12,751 bases of DNA from Desulfobulbus sp. (GTDB lineage: Bacteria > Desulfobacterota > Desulfobulbia > Desulfobulbales > Desulfobulbaceae): the NCBI GenBank assembly GCA_028684915.1, contig JAQUEZ010000172.1, positions 1 through 12,751 on the forward strand, written 5' to 3'. A model generated the notes under the pieces. The model was given only the letters and a program-made list of their open reading frames with translations. It was not told the origin of the DNA and ran no database searches. This document shows, piece after piece, positions 1-5,781 of the stretch. The translations under genes were made by a program, and so were the position numbers. Each line of letters opens with the position of its first letter. Positions within the stretch are counted from its first letter, which is position 1.

Positions 1-93
1 TCTGGCTTCGATCAGGAGATTGTTGGCCATGGCCTCCAATCTTGAGGCCCGCGCCAATTCAGCGGCGGCTTTCTCATCCTGATGTGTGACCAT
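1..93 (-). CDS. Partial unknown protein running off the left edge
   Basis: An open frame begins with ATG at 93-91 and stays open to base 1. It gives 31 residues beginning MVTHQDEKAAAELARASRLE, Ala/Glu-rich and probably helical. The start lies 7 bases past the stop of the upstream leftward gene (stop at 103-101), so the two are likely cotranscribed. The Shine-Dalgarno is weak, which fits translational coupling. Only the N-terminus is visible and I do not recognise the family. Its place in the leftward run from the Cro-type gene suggests an early gene of the phage-like element. Confidence 0.55.
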   Translation of the reverse strand, partial: MVTHQDEKAAAELARASRLEAMANNLLIEAR

Positions 94-100
94 GATTCCG

Positions 101-529
101 TTACCCTTTGATGTACTTGGCCACGGTGCGCTCGATAGCATCAATGGCAGCCTGCTTTTGGGTCATGACCTGGTCAATTCCGGCGTCAGCCTCAATTGCT
201 CGCTGCAGATCGGCGACCGCGCCATAATCTTCAAGAATTTCCAAGTCGATTGTGTCCTTGAGTCCTGAAATAGGGGCGACTTCAACGTCCTGGTCTATGG
301 CGGTCTCCAGATAGCGGATGGACGCACGGGCCACGTATCCAAACCCAACGGCATCCAACCGTTCGAACAGCGTGTGGAGCAATTCCAACGGGCTTTTGCA
401 TCGCACCTGGGTGTATGCCGGATCTTGTGCCCAGTCTTGAGCCGCCCGGATTGACCGATTAAATATCCGTGCAACTGCAGCGGCCCCAATGGCCTTTTTA
501 GCGGCATGGAAGGCCTGCCACGGCTGCAT
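101..529 (-). CDS. Phage-type regulatory protein (possibly CII/CP76-like), 142 aa
   Basis: The chosen start is the ATG at 529 because AGGAG sits 4 bases upstream of it. Upstream in-frame ATGs at 550 and 562 lack such a site. The protein begins MQPWQAFHAAKKAIG. A helical N-terminal part contains a stretch like AAVARIFNRSIRAAQDWAQDP, followed by KSPLELLHTLFERLDAVGFG and a C-terminal helical region. This pattern resembles a group of short deltaproteobacterial prophage proteins with an HTH-like N-terminus, a W-A-x-D-P segment and a following 'PLE/DR' helix. It may be related to the phage CII-type regulators (CP76), but I cannot confirm that by eye. The 7-base gap to the next leftward gene suggests an operon. 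Function is inferred as DNA-binding regulation and is not shown. Confidence 0.6.
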   Translation of the reverse strand: MQPWQAFHAAKKAIGAAAVARIFNRSIRAAQDWAQDPAYTQVRCKSPLELLHTLFERLDAVGFGYVARASIRYLETAIDQDVEVAPISGLKDTIDLEILEDYGAVADLQRAIEADAGIDQVMTQKQAAIDAIERTVAKYIKG

Positions 530-663
530 TTTCTCCTGATATTGCGTCATGGACTCGCTCATCAAACTTGATATCCTGAAGTCATGAAAACCGAAAATAA
601 TTGCAGAAATTGCCCGCGCCCTGATAGGATGGACACATGCCGCCAAGCAATGACGCCCAAGAT

Positions 664-688
664 CCGCCCAGGGTGCGGGGCTTTTTTT
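664..688 (+). terminator. Weak intrinsic-terminator-like element
   Basis: A short GC-rich imperfect stem (CCGC at 664-667 with GCGG at 675-678, or GCCC at 666-669 with GGGC at 678-681) is followed by a run of seven T at 682-688. It lies in the leader of the Cys-containing gene at 723, so it could attenuate readthrough into that gene. The stem is only about 4-6 bp, so this is tentative. Confidence 0.35.
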
Positions 689-704
689 GTTTTCAAAATC
701 CAAT

Positions 705-719
705 CACCTCGAGGAGGTG
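705..719 (+). promoter_or_regulatory. Hairpin that occludes the ribosome binding site
   Basis: CACCTC (705-710) and GAGGTG (714-719) form a perfect 6-bp stem with a 3-base GAG loop. The right arm and loop are the Shine-Dalgarno AGGAGGTG of the gene starting at 723. The left arm is therefore an exact anti-Shine-Dalgarno. Translation would depend on melting or remodelling this stem. Confidence 0.5.
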
Positions 720-722
720 CAC

Positions 723-980
723 ATGGCAACCAGCGAGGGTGTGACCAGAGATCATTTCCGCTGTCCCAAAACGAACAAGAAAGAGACCCTAACTATCAAG
801 CACACAACGGTAAGCAAGGCGTCCAGGATGGTTGGGGCCTGCCATACAGACTCGTTCACCAGAAAGAATATTGAAGACTGTACTGGCCTTGACTCATGCG
901 GCGTGAAAACGAGTCACGGCATGAGCGCTACATACGAATGGGAGCTTTGCCCGGCGCTTGAACTCCTGAACGCTCGGTAA
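723..980 (+). CDS. Small Cys-containing protein of unknown function, 85 aa
   Basis: ATG at 723 follows a near-perfect AGGAGGTG site, so this start is preferred to the in-frame ATG 36 bases upstream. The 85-residue product begins MATSEGVTRDHFRCPKTNKK. It has five cysteines (residues 14, 40, 53, 59, 76), several histidines and the segment DCTGLDSCG. This composition suggests a small metal-binding (zinc-ribbon-like) fold, similar in style to short Cys-rich proteins seen in deltaproteobacteria. I see no catalytic motif and assign no function. The gene points against the surrounding leftward genes, and its 3' end converges on the gene ending at 1005. Its ribosome binding site lies in a 6-bp hairpin, with a terminator-like element upstream, so expression is probably conditional. 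Confidence 0.6.
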   Translation: MATSEGVTRDHFRCPKTNKKETLTIKHTTVSKASRMVGACHTDSFTRKNIEDCTGLDSCGVKTSHGMSATYEWELCPALELLNAR

Positions 981-1004
981 ATCGTGAAAATTTCAATATT
1001 CGCA

Positions 1005-1424
1005 TCAACCAATAACATTGAGCTTTGCATCACCGTCGGGTCTGGGGCATTTTTTCGACGTAGCGATCCAGCGAAGCGCACCCTCAATCAGCCATTGAAG
1101 CACCGCTGACTGTTCTTCTTCCGAACCCAAGCGGCTTGATTTGTTTGTAGAAACAATAACTCGACGGCCGGTGAGCTTCATGCGGCGACGCTCGACATCC
1201 TGCGTGAGGTTATCGCCAGTCTCATTAAAGAGAGCCTCAAGCTGTGAAACGATATGCTTGAGCTCCACGCTATTGAACATGAAGGCCCCGGCAATGTTCT
1301 CAAGTTGTTCCCTTTGCGGAGGCGAGCAAAATTGTGCGGCAAGCGAAAATGCGGCTTGGTTGTTAACGGAATGCTCAAGAGCGCGCGTTAACTTGGAAAC
1401 GATTTCGCTTTGAATTTCGGTCAT
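1005..1424 (-). CDS. Unknown helical protein coupled to the Cro-type regulator, 139 aa
   Basis: ATG at 1424 overlaps the TGA of the upstream regulator gene as ATGA (1424-1421). AGGAGG lies 5 bases upstream, so the start is secure and translation is coupled. The product begins MTEIQSEIVSKLTRALEHSV. Its N-terminal two thirds are amphipathic helices, and it ends in a charged tail with CPRPDGDAKLNVIG. I see no transmembrane segment, signal peptide or catalytic motif and do not recognise the family. As the second gene of the presumed early operon under repressor control, it could act in replication, excision or regulation of the element; that is position-based inference only. Confidence 0.65.
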   Translation of the reverse strand: MTEIQSEIVSKLTRALEHSVNNQAAFSLAAQFCSPPQREQLENIAGAFMFNSVELKHIVSQLEALFNETGDNLTQDVERRRMKLTGRRVIVSTNKSSRLGSEEEQSAVLQWLIEGALRWIATSKKCPRPDGDAKLNVIG

Positions 1425-1630
1425 GCTGCCTCCTGGGGAGCTGTTTCAGGGAAGACTTCGTTAATTGGCTTGCCGATGGCGGCGGCGATGGCTTTTCGGA
1501 TGCGGGGCGATTTCGTCTGGCCATGAATGCATCGCGAAACAGCGGCGTGGGTCACACCGAGTGCTGACGCTATTTCGATCACCTTGATACCGCTGTCGGC
1601 CATGTGTTGGCGTAAAATGTAACCTTTCAT
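1421..1630 (-). CDS. Cro/Ner-like helix-turn-helix regulator, 69 aa
   Basis: This is a short DNA-binding protein, about the size of Cro or Ner proteins. The segment VIEIASALGVTHAAVSRCIHG (about residues 17-37) is a clear helix-turn-helix. It is followed by RKAIAAAIGKPINEVFPE, the usual C-terminal signature of phage-associated single-domain HTH proteins. I prefer ATG at 1630; an upstream in-frame GTG at 1639 would extend it by three residues and run into the operator. The gene diverges from the repressor at 1690, with 59 bases between them holding the inverted-repeat operator. It probably represses the repressor promoter and autoregulates. A possible leftward -35 (TTGACT, 1668-1663) overlaps the operator; I could not settle the -10. 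Confidence 0.8.
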   Translation of the reverse strand: MKGYILRQHMADSGIKVIEIASALGVTHAAVSRCIHGQTKSPRIRKAIAAAIGKPINEVFPETAPQEAA

Positions 1631-1689
1631 AGTTATCACTTGTAACTTACATCAAAGTTACAAGTCAACGAAAAAGTGAAAAATGTAAC
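1618..1689. promoter_or_regulatory. Operator region of the divergent repressor/Cro switch
   Basis: The intergenic region holds a perfect inverted repeat: ACTTGTAACTT at 1638-1648 and AAGTTACAAGT at 1655-1665, 6-base spacer. Further copies of the half-site core TGTAAC lie at 1618-1623, inside the start of the Cro-type gene, and at 1684-1689, touching the repressor ATG. So four TGTAAC/GTTACA cores span the region between and into both starts. This matches the multi-site operators of temperate-phage switches. The arrangement is visible in the sequence; protein binding is inferred. Confidence 0.75.
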
Positions 1690-2175
1690 ATGAAAAAGCA
1701 AGAATCCTCGTCCAAAATCATTGCCGAGAAAATGAAGAATGTCGCTGGGGTGAAAACTTACAGTGAATTAGGCGAGATGCTTGGTGGTATTACATCTCAA
1801 GCAATAAGTAGCGCCATAGGGAGGGGGAGGATCCCCGATCATTGGTTTGAGGTGTTTTTGGATAAATTTGGCGTCACCAAAGAGGAACTCAGTTCCCCGC
1901 CCGAAAAAGCTGTGGCAGAGTTGGTGCAATGCTGGAGTGACGCCACCCCAAGTGAAGATCGGGAAAAGTTCACTCAGGACATGAACGGGCTATTCTCAAT
2001 TATTATGCGATGGCAAGAAGAGGAGAACGGAGCGGACCCGCTCACGTCAATGCAGTTCATACAGTTATTTCATGAACGCATACCAGAGCTGGGCGAGTGG
2101 ATAAAAAAACGGAAAGGGAGTGGTGTTCAAAATAGTCTCCCAGAAAACTTGTCGGTAGCTGGTGGTAAATCCTGA
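1690..2175 (+). CDS. CI-type phage repressor (no S24 peptidase domain), 161 aa
   Basis: The N-terminal half (about residues 8-70) contains the segment TYSELGEMLGGITSQAISSA followed by GRGRIPDHWFEVFLDKFGV. This is the recognisable layout of the bacteriophage CI repressor HTH family (HTH plus an 'RIPDxW' segment). The C-terminal part is helical and charged and shows no Ser-Lys autoprotease motif, so classic RecA-stimulated self-cleavage is unlikely. Start ATG at 1690 directly abuts a TGTAAC operator half-site; the only Shine-Dalgarno-like sequence is a weak AAGTGA about 10 bases upstream. It diverges from the Cro-type gene and should bind the shared operator, keeping the leftward early operon silent. 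A truncated S24 repressor is an alternative, but there is no room for a peptidase domain before the clean stop. Confidence 0.82.
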   Translation: MKKQESSSKIIAEKMKNVAGVKTYSELGEMLGGITSQAISSAIGRGRIPDHWFEVFLDKFGVTKEELSSPPEKAVAELVQCWSDATPSEDREKFTQDMNGLFSIIMRWQEEENGADPLTSMQFIQLFHERIPELGEWIKKRKGSGVQNSLPENLSVAGGKS

Positions 2176-2380
2176 ATATTTTAAATTCCTTTTATGGGTA
2201 AAGCAATGCAATAACAGTAAGTTGTATTTTTTATTCTGTTAGGAGCATCGAATTTTTCAATTCGACGGATCGTTATTTACCGATAGATGTGTCGGTAGGC
2301 AGGGCTCAGGCTGGTTGGCTAGATACAGGTACGAGGAAAGTTGTATTGAAAAGTAATATTTACTTATAGGGAGACTTCTC
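2176..2380 (+). other. AT-rich spacer with tandem inverted repeats
   Basis: No coding potential was seen. Three inverted repeats lie in a row: TAACAG (2212-2217) with CTGTTA (2236-2241), TCGAATT (2248-2254) with AATTCGA (2259-2265, 4-base loop), and TACCGA (2278-2283) with TCGGTA (2292-2297). A 10-bp direct repeat AAGTTGTATT occurs at 2219-2228 and 2338-2347. One or more hairpins may terminate the repressor transcript or shape the leader of the gene at 2381. Confidence 0.45.
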
Positions 2381-3457
2381 ATGGATTTTGCCGATAAACT
2401 CGCATCCCTTGCCACAAGAATCGAAAAGCAAAAGGTCGTCATTCAAACGGAAGAGGCAGCGAAAACGGCTTTTGTCATGCCGTTCATTCAGGCGCTGGGG
2501 TATGACGTTTTTGATCCAACAGAAGTTGTTCCCGAATTCATAGCAGACGTTGGCAGTAAAAAAGGGGAAAAGATCGATTATGCGATCATGGTTGAGGGTA
2601 AACCATCGATGCTTATCGAATGCAAATGCTGTGATGCAAACCTCAGCGATAACCACGCAGCCCAACTTAGACGTTATTTTCACGTCACCGCCGCCAGGAT
2701 CGGCGTTCTTACCAACGGCCAGAAATATCATTTCTTTGCCGATCTTGATGAACCAAACATCATGGATAAAAGGCCGTTCATGGAGATCGATCTTCTTGAT
2801 CTTGACGAACAGCTTGTCCCAGAGCTCAAAAAACTTTCAAAGTCGTCGTTTGAGCTTGATCAAATGCTTTCTGCAGCAAGCAACCTCAAATACACTCGGG
2901 AAATAAAGGGGTACTTTGAACGCCAGCTGAAATCGCCTGAGCCTGATTTTGTGCGCCTGATTCTGGCCGATTTTTATGCCGGAATGAAAACCCAACTTGT
3001 TATTGATCAGTTCACACCGTTGGTGAAGCAGGCGTTTGCCGCCGTCATCAATGCCCAAATCAATGCAAGGCTGAAGTCGGCACTTTCAAGCGGCAGTCAG
3101 TTGCCAGCCCAAAATGCGAATGATGAAGAACAGGTGGAGGCTGTCGTCGAAGACACCAGTAAGGGTATAGTGACCACCCATGAGGAGATGGAGGGGTTCT
3201 ATATTGTGCGGGCAATTTTGAGGCCGGTTGTCGATGTCGAACGAGTGGCTATGCGCGACACTAAAAGTTACTGCGGCATTTTGTTGGACGATAACAACAG
3301 GAAGCCAATCTGCCGCCTGCATTTCAACGCCCAACAGAAATACATTGGTCTCTTTAACGATCAAAAAAATGAAACACGGATACCCCTTGCCAATCTGAAT
3401 GAGATTTATAACCACACTGAACAGATAAGGGGCACTGTTGGGTTGTATGAGGGGTGA
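2381..3457 (+). CDS. Stand-alone type I restriction endonuclease-like protein (HsdR_N / COG4748 type), 358 aa
   Basis: The N-terminal ~150 residues match the HsdR_N nuclease fold. After TAFVMPFIQALGYDVFDPTE comes the PD-(D/E)xK core: D66 in EKIDYAIM, then E80-C-K82 in MLIECKC. ARIGVLTNGQKYHFFADLD follows. A central helical region spans about 150-250. A conserved C-terminal domain (about 265-355) contains SYCGILLDDNNRKPICRLHF. There is no helicase domain and no methylase or specificity subunit nearby, so this is not a normal type I system. Such solo proteins are often labelled 'type I restriction endonuclease' and their role is unknown. AGGGAGA sits 7 bases before the ATG. Its position just after a CI-type repressor is typical for accessory 'moron' or defence genes; that role is inference. 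Confidence 0.85.
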   Translation: MDFADKLASLATRIEKQKVVIQTEEAAKTAFVMPFIQALGYDVFDPTEVVPEFIADVGSKKGEKIDYAIMVEGKPSMLIECKCCDANLSDNHAAQLRRYFHVTAARIGVLTNGQKYHFFADLDEPNIMDKRPFMEIDLLDLDEQLVPELKKLSKSSFELDQMLSAASNLKYTREIKGYFERQLKSPEPDFVRLILADFYAGMKTQLVIDQFTPLVKQAFAAVINAQINARLKSALSSGSQLPAQNANDEEQVEAVVEDTSKGIVTTHEEMEGFYIVRAILRPVVDVERVAMRDTKSYCGILLDDNNRKPICRLHFNAQQKYIGLFNDQKNETRIPLANLNEIYNHTEQIRGTVGLYEG

Positions 3458-3703
3458 ACAGGATACCTGAGAGTTCTGAAATTAATATTTCTATATCAGG
3501 CTAACTGCATATCCAGTTTTACTGGAGAATGTTGATTGCATAAAAGTATTTTAGGTTTGTCCGAGATAATTTAACGTTTAGAAAAAAAACATGATTCCTG
3601 GGGAATGGGTGATTGCGACAGCAATTTAATAATTTATTGTAAATGATTATAATAACTGGCGTGGTGGTTGAAAAAGTGAAGATGTATTAAATAGGAGAAA
3701 AAT
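3458..3703 (+). other. AT-rich spacer with hairpin and possible promoter
   Basis: No gene was seen. A perfect hairpin TCCAGT (3512-3517)/ACTGGA (3521-3526) with a 3-base loop lies here without a U-tract. A second small inverted repeat, GAAAT-TAAT-ATTTC, lies upstream at about 3478-3491. A candidate sigma70 promoter is TTTAAT (3625-3630), 17 bases, TATAAT (3648-3653). It would transcribe the small gene at 3704 and the thermonuclease. The -10 is a consensus match; the -35 is weak. Confidence 0.45.
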
Positions 3704-4057
3704 ATGGCAAAAATTACTGTTCACGCTGGAGATTTTTTAAAAGGTGATGGGGGCTTTAGTTTTGGGTCGTTTTCTCTAAGAAATCAACAGCACCTATGGG
3801 TCGGTGAAACCATACCAGCTACAAACCTTGATGACCTAGAAGTTGCGAGCGAGGAGAGCGTGAAAAAGATAGGTGGGACTGTAGGGTGGGGAGCTGTCGG
3901 AGCGATAGCTCTTGGACCTGTTGGCCTCCTTGCAGGGCTGCTTCTTGGTGGAAAGAAAAAAGAAGTTACCTTTGTCGCAAGGTTTAAAGACGGACGGAAA
4001 CTCCTTGCAACGACCGACAACGGAACATTCACAAAAATAAAAGCGGCAATATTCTGA
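3704..4057 (+). CDS. Small glycine-zipper-like membrane-associated protein, 117 aa
   Basis: ATG at 3704 follows AGGAG by 6 bases. Residues 1-55 are soluble and begin MAKITVHAGDFLKGDGGFSF. Residues 57-83 are a glycine/alanine-rich hydrophobic stretch (GGTVGWGAVGAIALGPVGLL) ending in GGKKK, a likely membrane helix or glycine zipper. The rest is a short beta-type tail with VTFVARFKDGRKLLATT. I recognise the general architecture but not a function. It overlaps the downstream thermonuclease by one base (TGATG, 4055-4059), so the two are translationally coupled. The pairing hints at a membrane partner for the exported nuclease, but nothing in the sequence proves that. Confidence 0.7.
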   Translation: MAKITVHAGDFLKGDGGFSFGSFSLRNQQHLWVGETIPATNLDDLEVASEESVKKIGGTVGWGAVGAIALGPVGLLAGLLLGGKKKEVTFVARFKDGRKLLATTDNGTFTKIKAAIF

Positions 4058-4737
4058 TGAGCTTATTTTGCAATTTTCTCGCCCTCCTCCTCCTCCCTAT
4101 CATCGCTCACGCTTGGCCGGGCAAGGTTGTAAACGTCTCCGATGGCGACACTATCACGGTCTTACATGACGGCCGCCAGGAGCGTATCAGGATTTACGGC
4201 ATTGACTGCCCAGAAAAGGACCAACCATTCGGGCAGAAGGCGCGGGATCTGACCGCATCAATGGTGGCGGGGCGAACGGTTGATGTTGAGGTAAAAGACA
4301 TCGATCACTACGGCCGCCCGGTTGGTCTGGTGACCATCGACGGCGCCAACCTCAACGAATCGATTGTCCGCAATGGCTTTGCTTGGGTCTATCCGCAATA
4401 CTGCAAAGAGAGCTTTTGCGCGGACTGGAGTAGGTTGGAATCAGCCGCAAAGCAACAGAAAAAGGGAATGTGGGCGGATGCGCACATTATCCCCCCATGG
4501 GATTGGCGACATTCGGAAGAAGTGCAGCAGCAAGTTGCCGTGTCAAAATCCATAGAAAATGATCAGGTGGGCAAAAAAGGGGATGTTGCCGGATCGTTTC
4601 ATGGCAACGTGAATAGTCATAAGTTTCACCGTCCAGGATGCCAGCATTACAACTGCAAAAATTGCACAGCCATATTTGGCTCAAGATCAGAAGCCGTGGC
4701 CGCCGGGTACTCACCGTGTGGAATATGCAGGCCATAA
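4057..4737 (+). CDS. Secreted thermonuclease (SNase) with Ada-like C-terminal Cys domain, 226 aa
   Basis: Residues 1-19 form a signal peptide (hydrophobic LALLLLPIIAHA, cleavage likely after A19), so the protein is probably exported. Residues 21-150 are a staphylococcal-nuclease-like domain. SDGDTITV gives calcium ligand D31; RIRIYGIDCPE gives R45, D50 and E53; DIDHYGRP gives R87. These correspond to the catalytic and metal residues of the family (R35, D21/D40, E43, R87). The C-terminal ~45 residues contain NSHKFHRPGCQHYNCKNC and GYSPCGIC, a four-Cys pattern like the metal-binding domain of Ada. The expected activity is cleavage of DNA and/or RNA outside the cytoplasm. SNase-Ada fusions occur in deltaproteobacteria. 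The gene is coupled to the upstream gene by TGATG. Confidence 0.88.
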   Translation: MSLFCNFLALLLLPIIAHAWPGKVVNVSDGDTITVLHDGRQERIRIYGIDCPEKDQPFGQKARDLTASMVAGRTVDVEVKDIDHYGRPVGLVTIDGANLNESIVRNGFAWVYPQYCKESFCADWSRLESAAKQQKKGMWADAHIIPPWDWRHSEEVQQQVAVSKSIENDQVGKKGDVAGSFHGNVNSHKFHRPGCQHYNCKNCTAIFGSRSEAVAAGYSPCGICRP

Positions 4738-4771
4738 ATGGAAATGAGGCCACAGCTAAACAATTGGTGAT

Positions 4772-4806
4772 CAATGGGTAGGCGTGTTTCCAAAGCCTAT
4801 CAATTG
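4772..4806 (+). terminator. Hairpin downstream of the thermonuclease gene
   Basis: CAATGGGTAGGC (4772-4783) pairs with GCCTATCAATTG (4795-4806) over 12 positions with one mismatch and one G-U pair, 11-base loop. It lies 35 bases after the stop at 4737. No strong T-run follows, so it may be a 3'-end stabiliser rather than a true intrinsic terminator. The rest of 4807-4930 shows nothing clear. Confidence 0.4.
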
Positions 4807-4940
4807 CTTTGTGTGAAAACCTTCTCCGAAAAGCAGTTACATCAGAAGAAATGAGCGTTTTTTCGGCGAACCTTAGAATAGCTAGTATAGCCCGGACCAA
4901 GTAAAAGCCCCTTGATGATGAGTTGAGACAACGAGGAAGA

Positions 4941-5231
4941 ATGAACAGGAAGAACGTCACGCGAAAAGAATTAGCGGCCTCGGTTGCTGATAAATTGGAT
5001 ATTTCCCAACGAAACGCATCGGAAATTGTCGATACCGTTTGGTCGACATTAAAAGATTCCCTGGTTAATGGGGAATCAATCAAACTGGTCCAGTTCGGCA
5101 CTTTGAATGTCCGTGATAAATCCCCTCGCAAGGGGCGCAATCCGAAAACTGGCGAATCCATGACTATTACGAAACGTCAGATGGTCACTTTCCGTCCGAG
5201 CAGACAACTGCGCGACAGATTGAACAAATAA
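4941..5231 (+). CDS. HU/IHF-family DNA-bending protein (IHF-alpha-like), 96 aa
   Basis: ATG at 4941 is chosen because GAGGAAG lies just upstream; an in-frame ATG at 4923 would only add a basic leader. The product has the full HU/IHF length. It has an N-terminal helical dimerisation part (TRKELAASVADKLDISQRNA) and the GESIKLVQFGTLNV strand. The DNA-intercalating arm RKGRNPKTGE carries the conserved proline. The tail ITKRQMVTFRPSRQLRDRLN is like IHF-alpha. It stands alone, without the translation genes (such as pheT) that often flank housekeeping ihfA, so it is an accessory copy. IHF bends attachment-site DNA for many tyrosine recombinases; a role with the integrase in this element is plausible inference. 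Confidence 0.85.
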   Translation: MNRKNVTRKELAASVADKLDISQRNASEIVDTVWSTLKDSLVNGESIKLVQFGTLNVRDKSPRKGRNPKTGESMTITKRQMVTFRPSRQLRDRLNK

Positions 5232-5237
5232 CTCTTC

Positions 5238-5294
5238 TTAACAGGGATAGATGCTGGATTGAAAATTGGCAGGGGCCCAATGTTGTTCGGTCAT
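5238..5294 (-). CDS. Possible micro-ORF (18 aa) or truncated gene start
   Basis: On the minus strand, ATG at 5294 is preceded by AAGGAGG with 5 bases spacing, an ideal ribosome binding site. The frame reads MTEQHWAPANFQSSIYPC and stops with TAA at 5240-5238. It lies downstream of the rhodanese gene in the same direction, 170 bases past its stop. It may be a genuine tiny protein, or the surviving 5' end of a sixth operon gene cut off where the chr cassette meets the IHF-like gene. Length alone gives no support, so confidence is low. Confidence 0.3.
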   Translation of the reverse strand: MTEQHWAPANFQSSIYPC

Positions 5295-5464
5295 AGTAAC
5301 CTCCTTTTTCTTTTATCGAAAAAACAGGATTTTGATGACCGAATTAAACCATATTTTCGGCGTCTATTTTGTTACATATAAATTGGAAATACCTTTACCG
5401 CGCCAAGTGCAACGATATGCTATTTGTGTGACGATCTGGAGCCTGCCGGATAGATTTGAGTTCT

Positions 5465-5770
5465 CTATATTGCCTTATTTAACGCTACTAAGCCCCCTTC
5501 GATAAATTTAGCCTTAAGTCCGGCTTCGGCCAACCGTTGCTGTACCGATTGGCTGACCGAGCCGCCACGAACACAATAGACGATCACTTCCTGCTCCGCA
5601 GGAATAGTCAGCAGCCACTGATCGATCTCGGAAGGATTTTTCCACTCAGCATTGGCAATGGTCTGCGGGGATTTATCAAAATCCTCCTTGCGACGAACAT
5701 CGAGCAGAGTGACGTTATCACCAGAGGCAAGCAGCCCTGTTAAGTCTTCAGGTAAGAGACTCTTGTCCAT
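5465..5770 (-). CDS. Single-domain rhodanese, last gene of the chromate operon (ChrE-like), 101 aa
   Basis: The protein is one rhodanese domain of usual minimal length. It has LLDVRRKEDF (residues 22-31) and an active-site loop C66-V-R-G-G-S71 after EVIVY, with a C-terminal GLKAKFIEGGL. Cys66 would carry the persulfide in sulfur transfer. It is cytoplasmic: no signal peptide or membrane segment. The start at 5770 follows AGGGAGA, and only 11 bases separate it from the chrA stop, so it is cotranscribed. Rhodanese-type ChrE proteins occur in known chr operons of Ochrobactrum and Cupriavidus; a role in thiol or sulfur handling of chromate-glutathione products has been proposed. Assignment as ChrE is by context. 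No clear terminator was seen downstream. Confidence 0.88.
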   Translation of the reverse strand: MDKSLLPEDLTGLLASGDNVTLLDVRRKEDFDKSPQTIANAEWKNPSEIDQWLLTIPAEQEVIVYCVRGGSVSQSVQQRLAEAGLKAKFIEGGLVALNKAI

Positions 5771-5781
5771 CGTACTTCTCC

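Noticed and set aside
584..874. Rightward ORF of 96 codons overlapping the Cys-containing gene
   Set aside because: It runs through the terminator-like T-run and the hairpin in another frame and lacks a ribosome binding site. The frame starting at 723 has a near-perfect site.
2381..3457. A complete type I restriction-modification system
   Set aside because: No methylase, specificity or helicase module is present in the window; only the nuclease-like domain and a conserved C-terminal domain are seen.
5266..5505. Rightward ORF of 79 codons (or 56 codons from ATG at 5335 behind AGGA)
   Set aside because: Composition is not protein-like. It overlaps the end of the well-supported rhodanese gene on the opposite strand, and no known motif appears.
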